Part shown: piece after piece, positions 43,838 to 52,278 of the stretch
How the letters are laid out: each line of letters opens with the position of its first letter
How positions within the stretch are numbered: position 1 is the stretch's first letter
Translations under genes and position numbers: made by a program
From: Pseudomonas fluorescens
GTDB taxonomy: Bacteria > Pseudomonadota > Gammaproteobacteria > Pseudomonadales > Pseudomonadaceae
Assembly (NCBI RefSeq): GCF_000802965.1
Contig: NZ_JSAK01000002.1
Location: 124,001-188,000 of the forward strand
Direction: 5' to 3'
DNA length: 64,000 nt
The notes under the pieces: model-generated
Seen by the model: only the letters and a program-made list of their open reading frames with translations
What the model was told of the DNA's origin: nothing
Database searches by the model: none

Positions 43838-44755
43838 ATGAATCGTAATGACCTGCGTCGTGTCGACCTGAACCTGTTAATCGTATTCGAAACATTGATG
43901 CACGAGCGCAGCGTGACGCGCGCGGCCGAGAAGCTGTTCCTCGGCCAGCCAGCCATCAGTGCCGCGCTTTCACGCCTGCGCGGGTTGTTCGATGACCCGT
44001 TGTTCGTGCGTACCGGCCGCAGCATGGAACCGTCCGCCCGAGCCGTGGAGATCTTCGCCCTGCTGTCTCCGGCACTGGATTCGATCTCCACCGCTGTCAG
44101 TCGTGCGGCCGAATTCGACCCGGCTACCAGCACCGCGGTGTTTCGCATCGGTCTATCGGATGATGTGGAATTCGCCCTGCTGCCCATGTTGCTCAAGCGC
44201 CTGCGTGCCGAATCCCCGGGGATCGTGCTTGTGGTGCGACGGGTCAACTACATCCTGATGCCGGGGTTGCTGGCCTCGGGCGAAATTTCCATCGGGGTCA
44301 GCTACACCACCGACCTGCCGGCCAACGCCAAGCGTAAAGTGCTGCGCCGCAGCTCGCCCAAACTCCTGCGCGCCGATACGGTGCCAGGGCCTTTGAGCCT
44401 GGACGACTTCTGCGCGCGCCCGCATGCGCTGGTGTCGTTCGCGGGTGACCTGAGCGGCTTTATTGATGAAGAGCTGGAAAAGCTCGGGCGCAAACGGCAT
44501 GTGGTGCTGGCGGTTCCGCAGTTCAACGGGTTAAGTACGCTGTTGAGCGGCACTGATATCGTCGCCACCGTACCGGACTACACCGCCGACGCGCTGACGG
44601 CGGCTGGCGGTGTACGGGCTGAAGACCCACCGCTACCGGTGCGCAGCTTTGAGCTGCACATGGCGTGGCGCGGGTCCCAGGACAATGATCCGGGGGAGCG
44701 CTGGTTGCGGTCGCGGATTCAGATGTTTTTTGGGGATCCGGATAGCCTGGCTTGA
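43838..44755 (+). CDS. mexT: LysR-type activator of mexEF-oprN
   Basis: The 305-residue LysR protein has the MexT N-terminus (MNRNDLRRVDLNLLIVFETL, ERSVTRAAEKLFLGQPAISA) and conserved effector-domain segments (EFDPATSTAVFRIGLSDDVE, QFNGLSTLLSGTDIVATVP). It activates mexEF-oprN and also mexS, responding to redox or nitrosative stress in P. aeruginosa. The frame is open 61 codons further upstream, but the MNRNDLRR start is the accepted one. The reading frame is intact, whereas laboratory P. aeruginosa strains often carry an inactivating insertion. Confidence 0.94.
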   Translation: MNRNDLRRVDLNLLIVFETLMHERSVTRAAEKLFLGQPAISAALSRLRGLFDDPLFVRTGRSMEPSARAVEIFALLSPALDSISTAVSRAAEFDPATSTAVFRIGLSDDVEFALLPMLLKRLRAESPGIVLVVRRVNYILMPGLLASGEISIGVSYTTDLPANAKRKVLRRSSPKLLRADTVPGPLSLDDFCARPHALVSFAGDLSGFIDEELEKLGRKRHVVLAVPQFNGLSTLLSGTDIVATVPDYTADALTAAGGVRAEDPPLPVRSFELHMAWRGSQDNDPGERWLRSRIQMFFGDPDSLA

Positions 44756-44778
44756 ATTGATGGTTGTGCTTTCTGACG

Positions 44779-44846
44779 CCATCGCTAGCAAGCCAGCTCC
44801 TACAGGATTTGCGCAAAACCTGTAGGAGCTGGCTTGCTAGCGATGG
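44779..44846. repeat. perfect 28-base inverted repeat (REP-like)
   Basis: CCATCGCTAGCAAGCCAGCT... and its exact complement face each other across 12 bases between mexT and mexE. The TGTAGGAGC core ties it to the REP families. It could form a very stable hairpin after mexT. Confidence 0.9.
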
Positions 44847-44897
44847 GCTCGACTCGTCTCAAGCCAATTAATGCTTTTTCAGCAACACAGAATTTCC

Positions 44898-44921
44898 ATC
44901 AATCAAGTTGATCAACCACTG
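44898..44921 (+). promoter_or_regulatory. candidate MexT box upstream of mexE
   Basis: ATCA, five bases, GTTGAT, four bases, CACTG. This resembles the MexT consensus ATCA-N5-GTCGAT-N4-ACYAT as I remember it: the first two blocks match with one change and the third is shifted. It lies about 140 bases before mexE. Confidence 0.45.
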
Positions 44922-44958
44922 AGAGAAGGCGCAGGCTAGAGAGCTGCCAAGGCCTCTC

Positions 44959-44977
44959 CTATCATTCCGAATGATAG
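44959..44977. promoter_or_regulatory. 19-base perfect palindrome upstream of mexE
   Basis: CTATCATTC-C-GAATGATAG is a perfect dyad ending 81 bases before the mexE start. It is a likely operator, but the protein that binds it is not known. Confidence 0.55.
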
Positions 44978-45058
44978 TTACCTTCGCCCCGTTCGATTCG
45001 TCCGATACAACCCCGCCGCGCATGATTCGCCAATCTCAACACATTGGCGGATGCATCC

Positions 45059-46312
45059 ATGGAACAGTCACTCAAACATTTGCGCTTCCCGTTGGCCGTT
45101 TTGGCCGTACTGGTGATGAGCGCCTGCGGCAAGGCTCCGGAAACTGCCGCCACCCTGCCCGCTGCCAAAGTCAGCGTCGCCAAGGTGCTGGAGCAGCCGG
45201 TCAACGAGTGGGACGAGTTCACCGGTCGCCTTGAAGCGCCGGAAACCGTAGAAATTCGTCCACGGGTCTCGGGCCAGATCGACGAAGTGGCGTTCACTGA
45301 AGGCGCACTGGTCAAGAAAGGCGACTTGCTGTTCCAGATCGACCCCCGTCCGTTCCAGGCCGAGGTCCGCCGCCTCGAAGCACTGGTTGCCCAGTCCCGC
45401 GCCAACGCCACCCGCAGCGAAAACGAAGCCCAGCGCGGTGAACGCCTGCGCACCAGCAACGCGATTTCTGCCGAGCTGGCCGATTCGCGTACCAGCGCCG
45501 CACAAGAAGCCCGCGCAGCCGTTGGCGCCCTTCAGGCGCAACTGGATCTGGCCAAACTGAACCTGAGCTTCACCCGCGTCACCGCGCCCATCAGTGGTCG
45601 CGTCAGCCGTGCGGAGATCACCGCTGGCAACCTGGTGACCGCCGATACCACCCCGCTGACCAGCGTCGTCTCCACCGACAAGGTTTACGCCTACTTCGAC
45701 GCTGACGAGCGTGTGTTCCTCAAGTACACGCAACTCGCTCGCCAGGGCAAACGCGGCGCCACTACCCCGGTTTACATGGGCCTGTCCAACGAAGACGGCA
45801 ACCCGCACCAGGGTCAGATGAACTTCATCGACAACCAGGTCAACCCGAAAACCGGCACCATCCGTGGTCGCGCCGTGTTCGACAACAGCGACGGCAGCTA
45901 CACGCCGGGCCTGTATGCACGGCTGAAACTGGTGGGCAGCGGCACCTACAGCGCCATGCTGATCAACGATGAAGCGGTTGGTACCGACCTGGGCAAGAAG
46001 TTCGTGCTGGTGATGGATGCCGACAACAAAACCGCCTACCGCGCGGTTGAACTGGGTCCGAAAATCGAAGGCCTGCGCATCGTGCGCAGCGGCCTGAACA
46101 AGGACGACACCATCATCGTCAAGGGCCTGCAACGGGTACGACCTGGCTCGCCAGTCACTCCTGAAGTGATCCCGATGGCCAGCGAACAAACACTCGCGGC
46201 CCTCGCCCAACAACGACAAGCGCTGGAAGCCAGCAACCTGCCTCAAGTCGCGCCTGCCAAGGTCGCGCCGGGTACGGTTGTGAAAGTGGCTGCTGCGACT
46301 CCACGCGGTTAA
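45059..46312 (+). CDS. mexE: RND efflux periplasmic adaptor MexE
   Basis: The 417-residue membrane-fusion lipoprotein has a lipobox (LVMSACGKAPE) and the sequence NEWDEFTGRLEAPETVEIRP typical of MexE. The biotinyl-lipoyl halves flank a coiled-coil hairpin (EVRRLEALVAQSRANATRSE ... LDLAKLNLSFTRVTAP). It bridges the MexF pump and the OprN channel. ATG 45059 (MEQSLKHLRFP) is the natural start. mexF follows after 15 bases. Confidence 0.96.
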   Translation: MEQSLKHLRFPLAVLAVLVMSACGKAPETAATLPAAKVSVAKVLEQPVNEWDEFTGRLEAPETVEIRPRVSGQIDEVAFTEGALVKKGDLLFQIDPRPFQAEVRRLEALVAQSRANATRSENEAQRGERLRTSNAISAELADSRTSAAQEARAAVGALQAQLDLAKLNLSFTRVTAPISGRVSRAEITAGNLVTADTTPLTSVVSTDKVYAYFDADERVFLKYTQLARQGKRGATTPVYMGLSNEDGNPHQGQMNFIDNQVNPKTGTIRGRAVFDNSDGSYTPGLYARLKLVGSGTYSAMLINDEAVGTDLGKKFVLVMDADNKTAYRAVELGPKIEGLRIVRSGLNKDDTIIVKGLQRVRPGSPVTPEVIPMASEQTLAALAQQRQALEASNLPQVAPAKVAPGTVVKVAAATPRG

Positions 46313-46327
46313 GGGATAACGACTCCG

Positions 46328-49300
46328 ATGAATTTTTCCCAATTCTTCATTTCACGGCCGATCTTCGCCGCGGTGCTATCGCTGCTGATCCTGATCGCCG
46401 GTGCCATCTCGCTGTTCCAGTTGCCGATCAGCGAATACCCGGAAGTGGTGCCGCCGACCGTGGTGGTCCGCGCCAACTTCCCGGGTGCCAACCCTAAAGT
46501 CATCGGTGAAACCGTGGCCGCTCCGCTGGAGCAAGCCATCACCGGCGTCGAGAACATGCTGTACATGTCCTCGCAGTCGACCGCTGACGGCAAGATCACC
46601 CTGACCATCACCTTCGCCCTGGGCACAGACCTGGACAACGCGCAGGTGCAGGTGCAGAACCGCGTGACCCGGACCGAGCCGAAACTTCCCGAGGAAGTGA
46701 CGCGCATCGGTATCACCGTGGACAAGGCGTCGCCCGACCTGACCATGGTTGTGCACTTGACCTCGCCGGACAAACGCTACGACATGCTGTACCTGTCCAA
46801 CTACGCCCTGCTCAACATCAAGGATGAGCTGGCGCGTCTGGGCGGTGTCGGCGATGTGCAGTTGTTTGGTATGGGCGATTACTCGCTGCGGGTCTGGCTC
46901 GACCCAAACAAGACCGCTTCGCGCAACCTGACCGCAACCGACGTCGTGACCGCGATCCGTGAGCAGAACCGTCAGGTCGCGGCCGGTGCGCTGGGTGCGC
47001 CGCCTGCGCCAAATGCCACGGCGTTCCAGTTGTCGGTTAACACTCAAGGACGTCTGGTGTCCGAGGAAGAGTTCGAGAACATCATCATTCGCTCCGGCGA
47101 CGACGGTGAAATCACTCGCCTGAAAGATATCGCTCGCGTTGAACTGGGCTCCAGCCAATACGCCTTGCGTTCGCTGTTGAATAACCAGCCGGCAGTGGCG
47201 ATCCCGATCTTCCAGCGTCCAGGCTCCAACGCCATCGAAATTTCCAACCAGGTTCGGTCGAAAATGGCCGAGCTGAAGAAGAACTTCCCGGAAGGCATGG
47301 ATTTCAGCATCGTCTATGACCCGACGATCTTCGTGCGCGGCTCCATCGAAGCGGTGGTTCATACCCTGTTCGAAGCGCTGATCCTCGTTGTCCTGGTGGT
47401 GATCCTGTTCCTGCAAACCTGGCGCGCCTCGATCATTCCGTTGGTGGCGGTGCCGGTTTCGCTGATCGGTACGTTTGCCGCGATGCACTTGTTCGGCTTC
47501 TCGTTGAACGCCTTGTCACTGTTCGGCCTGGTACTGGCGATCGGGATCGTGGTCGACGATGCGATCGTGGTGGTGGAAAACGTCGAGCGAAATATCGAAC
47601 TGGGACTGACGCCGGTCGAAGCCACCAAGCGTGCCATGCGTGAAGTGACCGGACCGATCATCGCCACGGCGCTGGTGCTGTGTGCGGTGTTTATCCCGGC
47701 GGCGTTCATCTCCGGGTTGACCGGGCAGTTCTATAAGCAGTTCGCCCTGACCATCGCGATTTCCACGGTGATCTCCGCCTTCAACTCGCTGACCCTGTCG
47801 CCGGCACTGGCTGCCGTGTTGTTGAAAGGTCATGACGCACCGAAAGACCGTTTCTCAAAGGTACTGGACAAGATCTTCGGTGGCTGGTTGTTCCGTCCGT
47901 TCAACCGCTTCTTTGAAAAGGCCAGCCATGGTTATGTCGGCACCGTTGCCCGCGTGATCCGCTCAAGCGGTATCGCCCTGCTGCTGTATGCCGGCCTGAT
48001 GGTCCTGACCTTCTTCGGTTTCTCCAGCACCCCGACCGGTTTCGTACCCGGCCAGGACAAGCAATACCTGGTGGCCTTCGCGCAACTGCCGGACGCCGCG
48101 AGCCTGGACCGTACCGAAGACGTGATCAAGCGCATGTCTGACCTGGCCCTGAAACAGCCTGGTGTGGAAAGTGCTGTGGCCTTCCCTGGCCTGTCGATCA
48201 ACGGCTTCACCAACAGCCCGAACGCCGGCATCGTGTTCGTGACGTTGAAACCGTTCGATGAGCGCAAAGACCCGAGCATGTCCGCCGGCGCGATTGCCGG
48301 TGCCTTGAACGGCCAGTACGCCGGGATTCAGGAAGCCTACATGGCGATCTTCCCGCCGCCGCCGGTACAAGGCCTGGGCACCATCGGTGGTTTCCGCCTG
48401 CAAATCGAAGACCGGGGCAACCTGGGCTACGAAGAGCTGTACAAAGAAACCATGAACATCATCACCAAGAGCCACAGCGTTCCGGAACTGGCCGGCCTGT
48501 TCACCAGCTACACCGTGAACGTGCCGCAGGTCGATGCCGCCATCGACCGGGAAAAAGCCAAGACCCACGGCGTGGCTGTCAGCGACATCTTCGACACCCT
48601 GCAGATTTACCTGGGTTCGCTGTATGCCAACGACTTCAACCGCTTCGGTCGCACCTATCAAGTCAACGTTCAGGCTGAACAGCAGTTCCGCCTCGAATCC
48701 GACCAGATCGGTCAGCTGAAAGTGCGTAACAACAAGGGCGAGATGATCCCGCTGGCGACCTTCATCAAGGTCAGCGACACCTCTGGCCCGGATCGCGTCT
48801 CGCACTACAACGGTTTCGTCACCGCAGAAATCAACGGTGCCGCAGCCCCGGGCTACAGCTCCGGCCAGGCAGAAAAAGCCATCGAGAAACTGCTCAAGGA
48901 AGAACTTCCGAACGGCATGACCTACGAATGGACCGACCTGACCTACCAGCAGATCTTGTCCGGCAACACCGCGCTGTTCGTGTTCCCGCTCTGCGTATTG
49001 TTGGCGTTCCTGGTGCTCGCGGCGCAGTACGAAAGCTGGAGCCTGCCACTGGCAGTGATCCTGATCGTACCGATGACCCTGCTGTCGGCCATCACCGGTG
49101 TGATTGCTTCGGGCGGCGACAACAACATCTTCACCCAGATCGGTTTGATCGTACTGGTGGGGCTTGCCTGTAAGAACGCGATTCTGATCGTCGAGTTTGC
49201 CAAAGATAAACAGGAAGAAGGCATGAACCCGCTGGCCGCCGTGCTTGAAGCATGCCGCCTGCGTCTGCGGCCGATCCTGATGACCTCCTTCGCGTTCATC

Positions 49301-49516
49301 ATGGGTGTGGTGCCTCTGGTGTTCTCCAGCGGTGCCGGTGCCGAGATGCGTCATGCGATGGGTGTGGCGGTGTTCTCCGGAATGCTCGGGGTGACCTTCT
49401 TCGGTCTGTTGCTGACGCCGGTGTTCTACGTACTGATCCGTAACTTCGTCGAACGCGGTGAGGCACGCAAGGCCGCCAAAGCGCTGAAACTGCAAAATCA
49501 GCTGGAGTCGCATTGA
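46328..49516 (+). CDS. mexF: RND multidrug efflux transporter MexF
   Basis: The 1062-residue inner-membrane proton/drug antiporter has the full RND layout: helix 1 near the start (FFISRPIFAAVLSLLILIAG), two large periplasmic loops, and the TM4 proton-relay Asp pair in LFGLVLAIGIVVDDAIVVVE. The late segment GLIVLVGLACKNAILIVEFA carries the TM10 Lys. In P. aeruginosa MexEF-OprN exports chloramphenicol, fluoroquinolones, trimethoprim and quinolone-signal precursors. Its stop overlaps the oprN start by one base. Confidence 0.97.
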   Translation: MNFSQFFISRPIFAAVLSLLILIAGAISLFQLPISEYPEVVPPTVVVRANFPGANPKVIGETVAAPLEQAITGVENMLYMSSQSTADGKITLTITFALGTDLDNAQVQVQNRVTRTEPKLPEEVTRIGITVDKASPDLTMVVHLTSPDKRYDMLYLSNYALLNIKDELARLGGVGDVQLFGMGDYSLRVWLDPNKTASRNLTATDVVTAIREQNRQVAAGALGAPPAPNATAFQLSVNTQGRLVSEEEFENIIIRSGDDGEITRLKDIARVELGSSQYALRSLLNNQPAVAIPIFQRPGSNAIEISNQVRSKMAELKKNFPEGMDFSIVYDPTIFVRGSIEAVVHTLFEALILVVLVVILFLQTWRASIIPLVAVPVSLIGTFAAMHLFGFSLNALSLFGLVLAIGIVVDDAIVVVENVERNIELGLTPVEATKRAMREVTGPIIATALVLCAVFIPAAFISGLTGQFYKQFALTIAISTVISAFNSLTLSPALAAVLLKGHDAPKDRFSKVLDKIFGGWLFRPFNRFFEKASHGYVGTVARVIRSSGIALLLYAGLMVLTFFGFSSTPTGFVPGQDKQYLVAFAQLPDAASLDRTEDVIKRMSDLALKQPGVESAVAFPGLSINGFTNSPNAGIVFVTLKPFDERKDPSMSAGAIAGALNGQYAGIQEAYMAIFPPPPVQGLGTIGGFRLQIEDRGNLGYEELYKETMNIITKSHSVPELAGLFTSYTVNVPQVDAAIDREKAKTHGVAVSDIFDTLQIYLGSLYANDFNRFGRTYQVNVQAEQQFRLESDQIGQLKVRNNKGEMIPLATFIKVSDTSGPDRVSHYNGFVTAEINGAAAPGYSSGQAEKAIEKLLKEELPNGMTYEWTDLTYQQILSGNTALFVFPLCVLLAFLVLAAQYESWSLPLAVILIVPMTLLSAITGVIASGGDNNIFTQIGLIVLVGLACKNAILIVEFAKDKQEEGMNPLAAVLEACRLRLRPILMTSFAFIMGVVPLVFSSGAGAEMRHAMGVAVFSGMLGVTFFGLLLTPVFYVLIRNFVERGEARKAAKALKLQNQLESH

Positions 49517-50937
49517 TGAGTTTGAAAGCCTTCCTGCCGAGCCTGCTGGTACTGGCGCTAAGCGCCTGTGCAGTCGGCCCGGACTACAAGACCCCAGCCA
49601 CTGCCCCGGCGAACATCACCACCGCCACCGATGGTGCGGCCGGCCAGAAAAACTTCGACCGCTCGCGTTTCGAAGGCATTTGGTGGCAGCAGTTCGAAGA
49701 CCCGACGCTCAACCAATTGGTGAAAGAGTCCCTGAAAGGCAACCGCGATTTGCGCGTAGCCTTCGCTCGCTGGAAAGCGGCACGGGCGATTCGCGATGAC
49801 GTCAGCAATGACGCCATGCCGACCGTCACCAGCCGTGCCAGCGGTGAATTGGGTAAAAGCCAGATTCCGGGCGAGACCACCAATCGGGTCAATATCGAAC
49901 GCTACGACCTGGGCCTGGACATGGCGTGGGAGATCGATCTGTTCGGTCGAATCCAGCGCAACCTGGAGTCGGCCAACGCCGAACAGCAAGCGTTCGAAGC
50001 GGATCTGTACCAACTGCAAGTCACCATGATTGCTGAACTGGTGGACTCCTATGGCCAACTGCGGGGTGCGCAACTGCGCGAGAAAATCGCCCTGGCCAAC
50101 CTGCAGAACCAGCAAGAGTCGCGCAAGATCACCATCAGTCTGCGTGATGCGGGTGTTGGCGATCAGCTCGATGTTGAGCGTGCGGATGCGCGTTTGGCCT
50201 CTGTTGAAGCCAGCGTCCCGCAACTGCAGGCCGAGCAGGTTCGGCAGAAGAACCGCATCGCCACGCTGCTGGGTGAACGTCCGGACAAGTTGAGCGTGGA
50301 TCTGAGCCCCAAAAACCTGCCGGCGATTGCCAAGGCTCTGCCGATCGGCGATCCAGGTGAGCTACTGCAACGCCGTCCGGATGTTCTCAGTGCCGAACGG
50401 CAATTGGCGTCGGCCACCGCCCGTATCGGCGTGGCCAAGGCTGATCTGTTCCCCAAAGTCAGCTTGAGTGGCTTCCTTGGCTTCACCGCCGGGCGTGGTT
50501 CGCAGATCGGTTCTTCGGCGGCTAACGCCTGGGCACTGGGCCCGAGCATCACTTGGGCCGCATTCGACCTTGGCAGCGTGCGCGCCCGTATTCGCGGCGC
50601 CGATGCTGACGCCGAAGGCGCGCTGGCGACTTACGAGCAGCAAGTGTTGCTGGCCCTGGAAGAATCGGAAAACGCCTTCAGCGACTACGGCAAACGCCAG
50701 CAGCGTCTGATTTCGTTGATTCGTCAAAGCGAGTCCAGCCGATCCGCTGCCGATCTGGCGGAAATCCGCTATCGCGAAGGCACGGTGGACTTCCTCGTCC
50801 TGCTCGATGCCCAGCGCGAGCGTCTGGCGGCGGAAGACACCCAGGCCCAGGCAGAAGTCGACCTGTACCGCGGCATCGTCGCGATCTACAAGGCACTCGG
50901 CGGTGGCTGGCAGCCAGAGACGGTTGCCAGCAAGTAA
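49516..50937 (+). CDS. oprN: outer-membrane efflux channel OprN
   Basis: The 473-residue TolC-family lipoprotein has a lipobox (LVLALSACAVGPDYKTP) and the duplicated outer-membrane efflux repeats (EIDLFGRIQRNLESANAEQQ, RRPDVLSAERQLASATARIG, REGTVDFLVLLDAQRERLAA). It completes the MexEF-OprN tripartite pump. ATG 49516 shares its A with the mexF stop TGA. A strong terminator follows. Confidence 0.95.
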   Translation: MSLKAFLPSLLVLALSACAVGPDYKTPATAPANITTATDGAAGQKNFDRSRFEGIWWQQFEDPTLNQLVKESLKGNRDLRVAFARWKAARAIRDDVSNDAMPTVTSRASGELGKSQIPGETTNRVNIERYDLGLDMAWEIDLFGRIQRNLESANAEQQAFEADLYQLQVTMIAELVDSYGQLRGAQLREKIALANLQNQQESRKITISLRDAGVGDQLDVERADARLASVEASVPQLQAEQVRQKNRIATLLGERPDKLSVDLSPKNLPAIAKALPIGDPGELLQRRPDVLSAERQLASATARIGVAKADLFPKVSLSGFLGFTAGRGSQIGSSAANAWALGPSITWAAFDLGSVRARIRGADADAEGALATYEQQVLLALEESENAFSDYGKRQQRLISLIRQSESSRSAADLAEIRYREGTVDFLVLLDAQRERLAAEDTQAQAEVDLYRGIVAIYKALGGGWQPETVASK

Positions 50938-50986
50938 CGTTTTTTAAAGAGCTCCTTTGGTTGGCCGCAACCAACCAATTCCTTTG

Positions 50987-51019
50987 CCCCGCGCCTCATT
51001 CGGTCGCGGGGCTTTTTTT
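50987..51019 (+). terminator. intrinsic terminator of mexEF-oprN
   Basis: CCCCGCG and CGCGGGG pair across 11 bases, followed by GC and seven Ts, about 50 bases past the oprN stop. Confidence 0.88.
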
Positions 51020-51035
51020 GCTCACAACACAACTC

Positions 51036-51124
51036 CCTGTAGGAGCTGCCGAAGGCTGCGATCTTTTGACTTTTCTTTTTTAGATCAAGATCAAAAGATC
51101 GCAGCCTTCGGCAGCTCCTACAGG
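51036..51124. repeat. REP-type inverted pair
   Basis: Facing copies of CCTGTAGGAGCTGCCGAAGG...GATCTTTTGA lie between oprN and the convergent HlyD gene, reaching to two bases from its stop. Confidence 0.9.
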
Positions 51125-51125
51125 G

Positions 51126-52073
51126 TTAGCGGTGTTCCTGGACGGTCACGGTTGCCGTAGTTCCAGCCCGCAATTTGTCTTTACCGGCGTAGTCAGCATC
51201 GATTTTGATCCGCACCGGCACCCGTTGTGCCAGTTTGACCCATGTATAGCTGGGGTTGATATTGGCCAGTAGCCGCCCGCCGGGCACGTTTTCCCGGTCG
51301 GCAATGGCGAAGGCGATGCTTTGCACGGTGCCGCCAAAACGTTCGCCACTCATCAACTCGATGTCGACCCGGTCACCCTCCCTGATTCGCGGCAGCTTGG
51401 TTTCTTCGAAGTAGCCGCTGACATAAAACGAGTCAGCGTCCACCAATGCCACCAGCGGACCACCCGCCGTTGCGTAGTCGCCCTGGCGGGTCAGCAGATT
51501 GGTGACAAAGCCGCTGATCGGCGATTCGACTCGGGTACGTGCCAGGTCGTGCTCAGCCTCGGCCAGTGCGGCGATGGCCAGTTGCACGTTGGCCTGGGCA
51601 AAACCCAGGTTGGCCTGGTTGCGCAGCAAATCAGCCTGGGCCACCGAGACTTCGGTGCTGGATTTCTCCCACTCTTCGCCGGAGATCGCCGAGCGCTCCT
51701 TGAGGGTCCGCCGGCGACGTTCTTCGCTTTGACGCTGCCTGAGCAGCGCCTGGCTGGCAACAATGGTGGCCTCGGATTGCCCGAGTGAAGCTTTCGCCAC
51801 TTCCACCGATCGTTTGGCGTGTTCCACCGCCAGTAGGTAACGCGAGGGATCGATCTCCAGCAACAACTGGCCCTTATCCACGTGCTGGTTGTCGTGCACG
51901 CCGAGTTTGACGATGCGTCCCGCGACATCGGCAGACAAGGTCACCACATCGGCCCGCACTCGGGCATCGCGGGTCCACGGCGCGCGGGTGTAATGCTCCC
52001 AGGCAAACTAGCCGAGCACAAATGCCAGCGCCACCACCGCCAGCGTCGTAAGTTGCGCAAGGATCTTCTTCAC
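51126..52073 (-). pseudogene. HlyD-family efflux adaptor with amber codon in its anchor
   Basis: From GTG 52073 the frame reads KKILAQLTTLAVVALAFVLG, then TAG (52008-52010), then FAWEHYTRAPWTRDARV and the normal adaptor body: RADVVTLSADVAGRIVKLGV, a coiled coil, NLGFAQANVQLAIAALAEAE, GFVTNLLTRQGDYA. The stop falls at codon 22, inside the single membrane anchor, where relatives have Trp. The longest open frame left starts at GTG 51959 and lacks the anchor. Intact, it would be the AaeA/EmrA-like partner of the FUSC transporter upstream. It is probably non-functional unless suppressed or restarted. Confidence 0.75.
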
Positions 52074-52077
52074 GGCA

Positions 52078-52278
52078 TCAGGCTCCCATCAGCAGGATCA
52101 GCGTCGCGCACACGCAGGCGTACAACGCGCCTTCGAACAACGCTTCATGCCAGACAAACTGCAACACGCCGAGGCGCCGAAGGATCCAGTCCAGCACCAG
52201 GAAAACCGGCACTCCCAGCAGTAACGCCTGGGCGATGGGCGGCAGGTAGACGCCGCCTATTTCCAGATCAATGGGCAA
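52078..52278 (-). CDS. DUF1656 small membrane protein
   Basis: The 66-residue protein has two membrane segments (PIDLEIGGVYLPPIAQALLL, and the C-terminal FEGALYACVCATLILLMGA). It is the DUF1656 protein nearly always found between FUSC and HlyD genes in aromatic-acid/drug efflux operons. The start is TTG 52278 with AAGGAG nine bases before it, and it overlaps the FUSC stop. A longer upstream frame is not used. The function is unknown; it probably assists assembly of the exporter. Confidence 0.85.
   Translation of the reverse strand: MPIDLEIGGVYLPPIAQALLLGVPVFLVLDWILRRLGVLQFVWHEALFEGALYACVCATLILLMGA

Noticed and set aside
45068..46342. 424-codon antisense frame over mexE
   Set aside because: Shadow of mexE; composition is low-complexity and no domain is visible.
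47963..49513. 516-codon antisense frame over mexF
   Set aside because: Rich in His, Gln and Arg, as expected for the reverse of a GC-rich membrane-protein gene.
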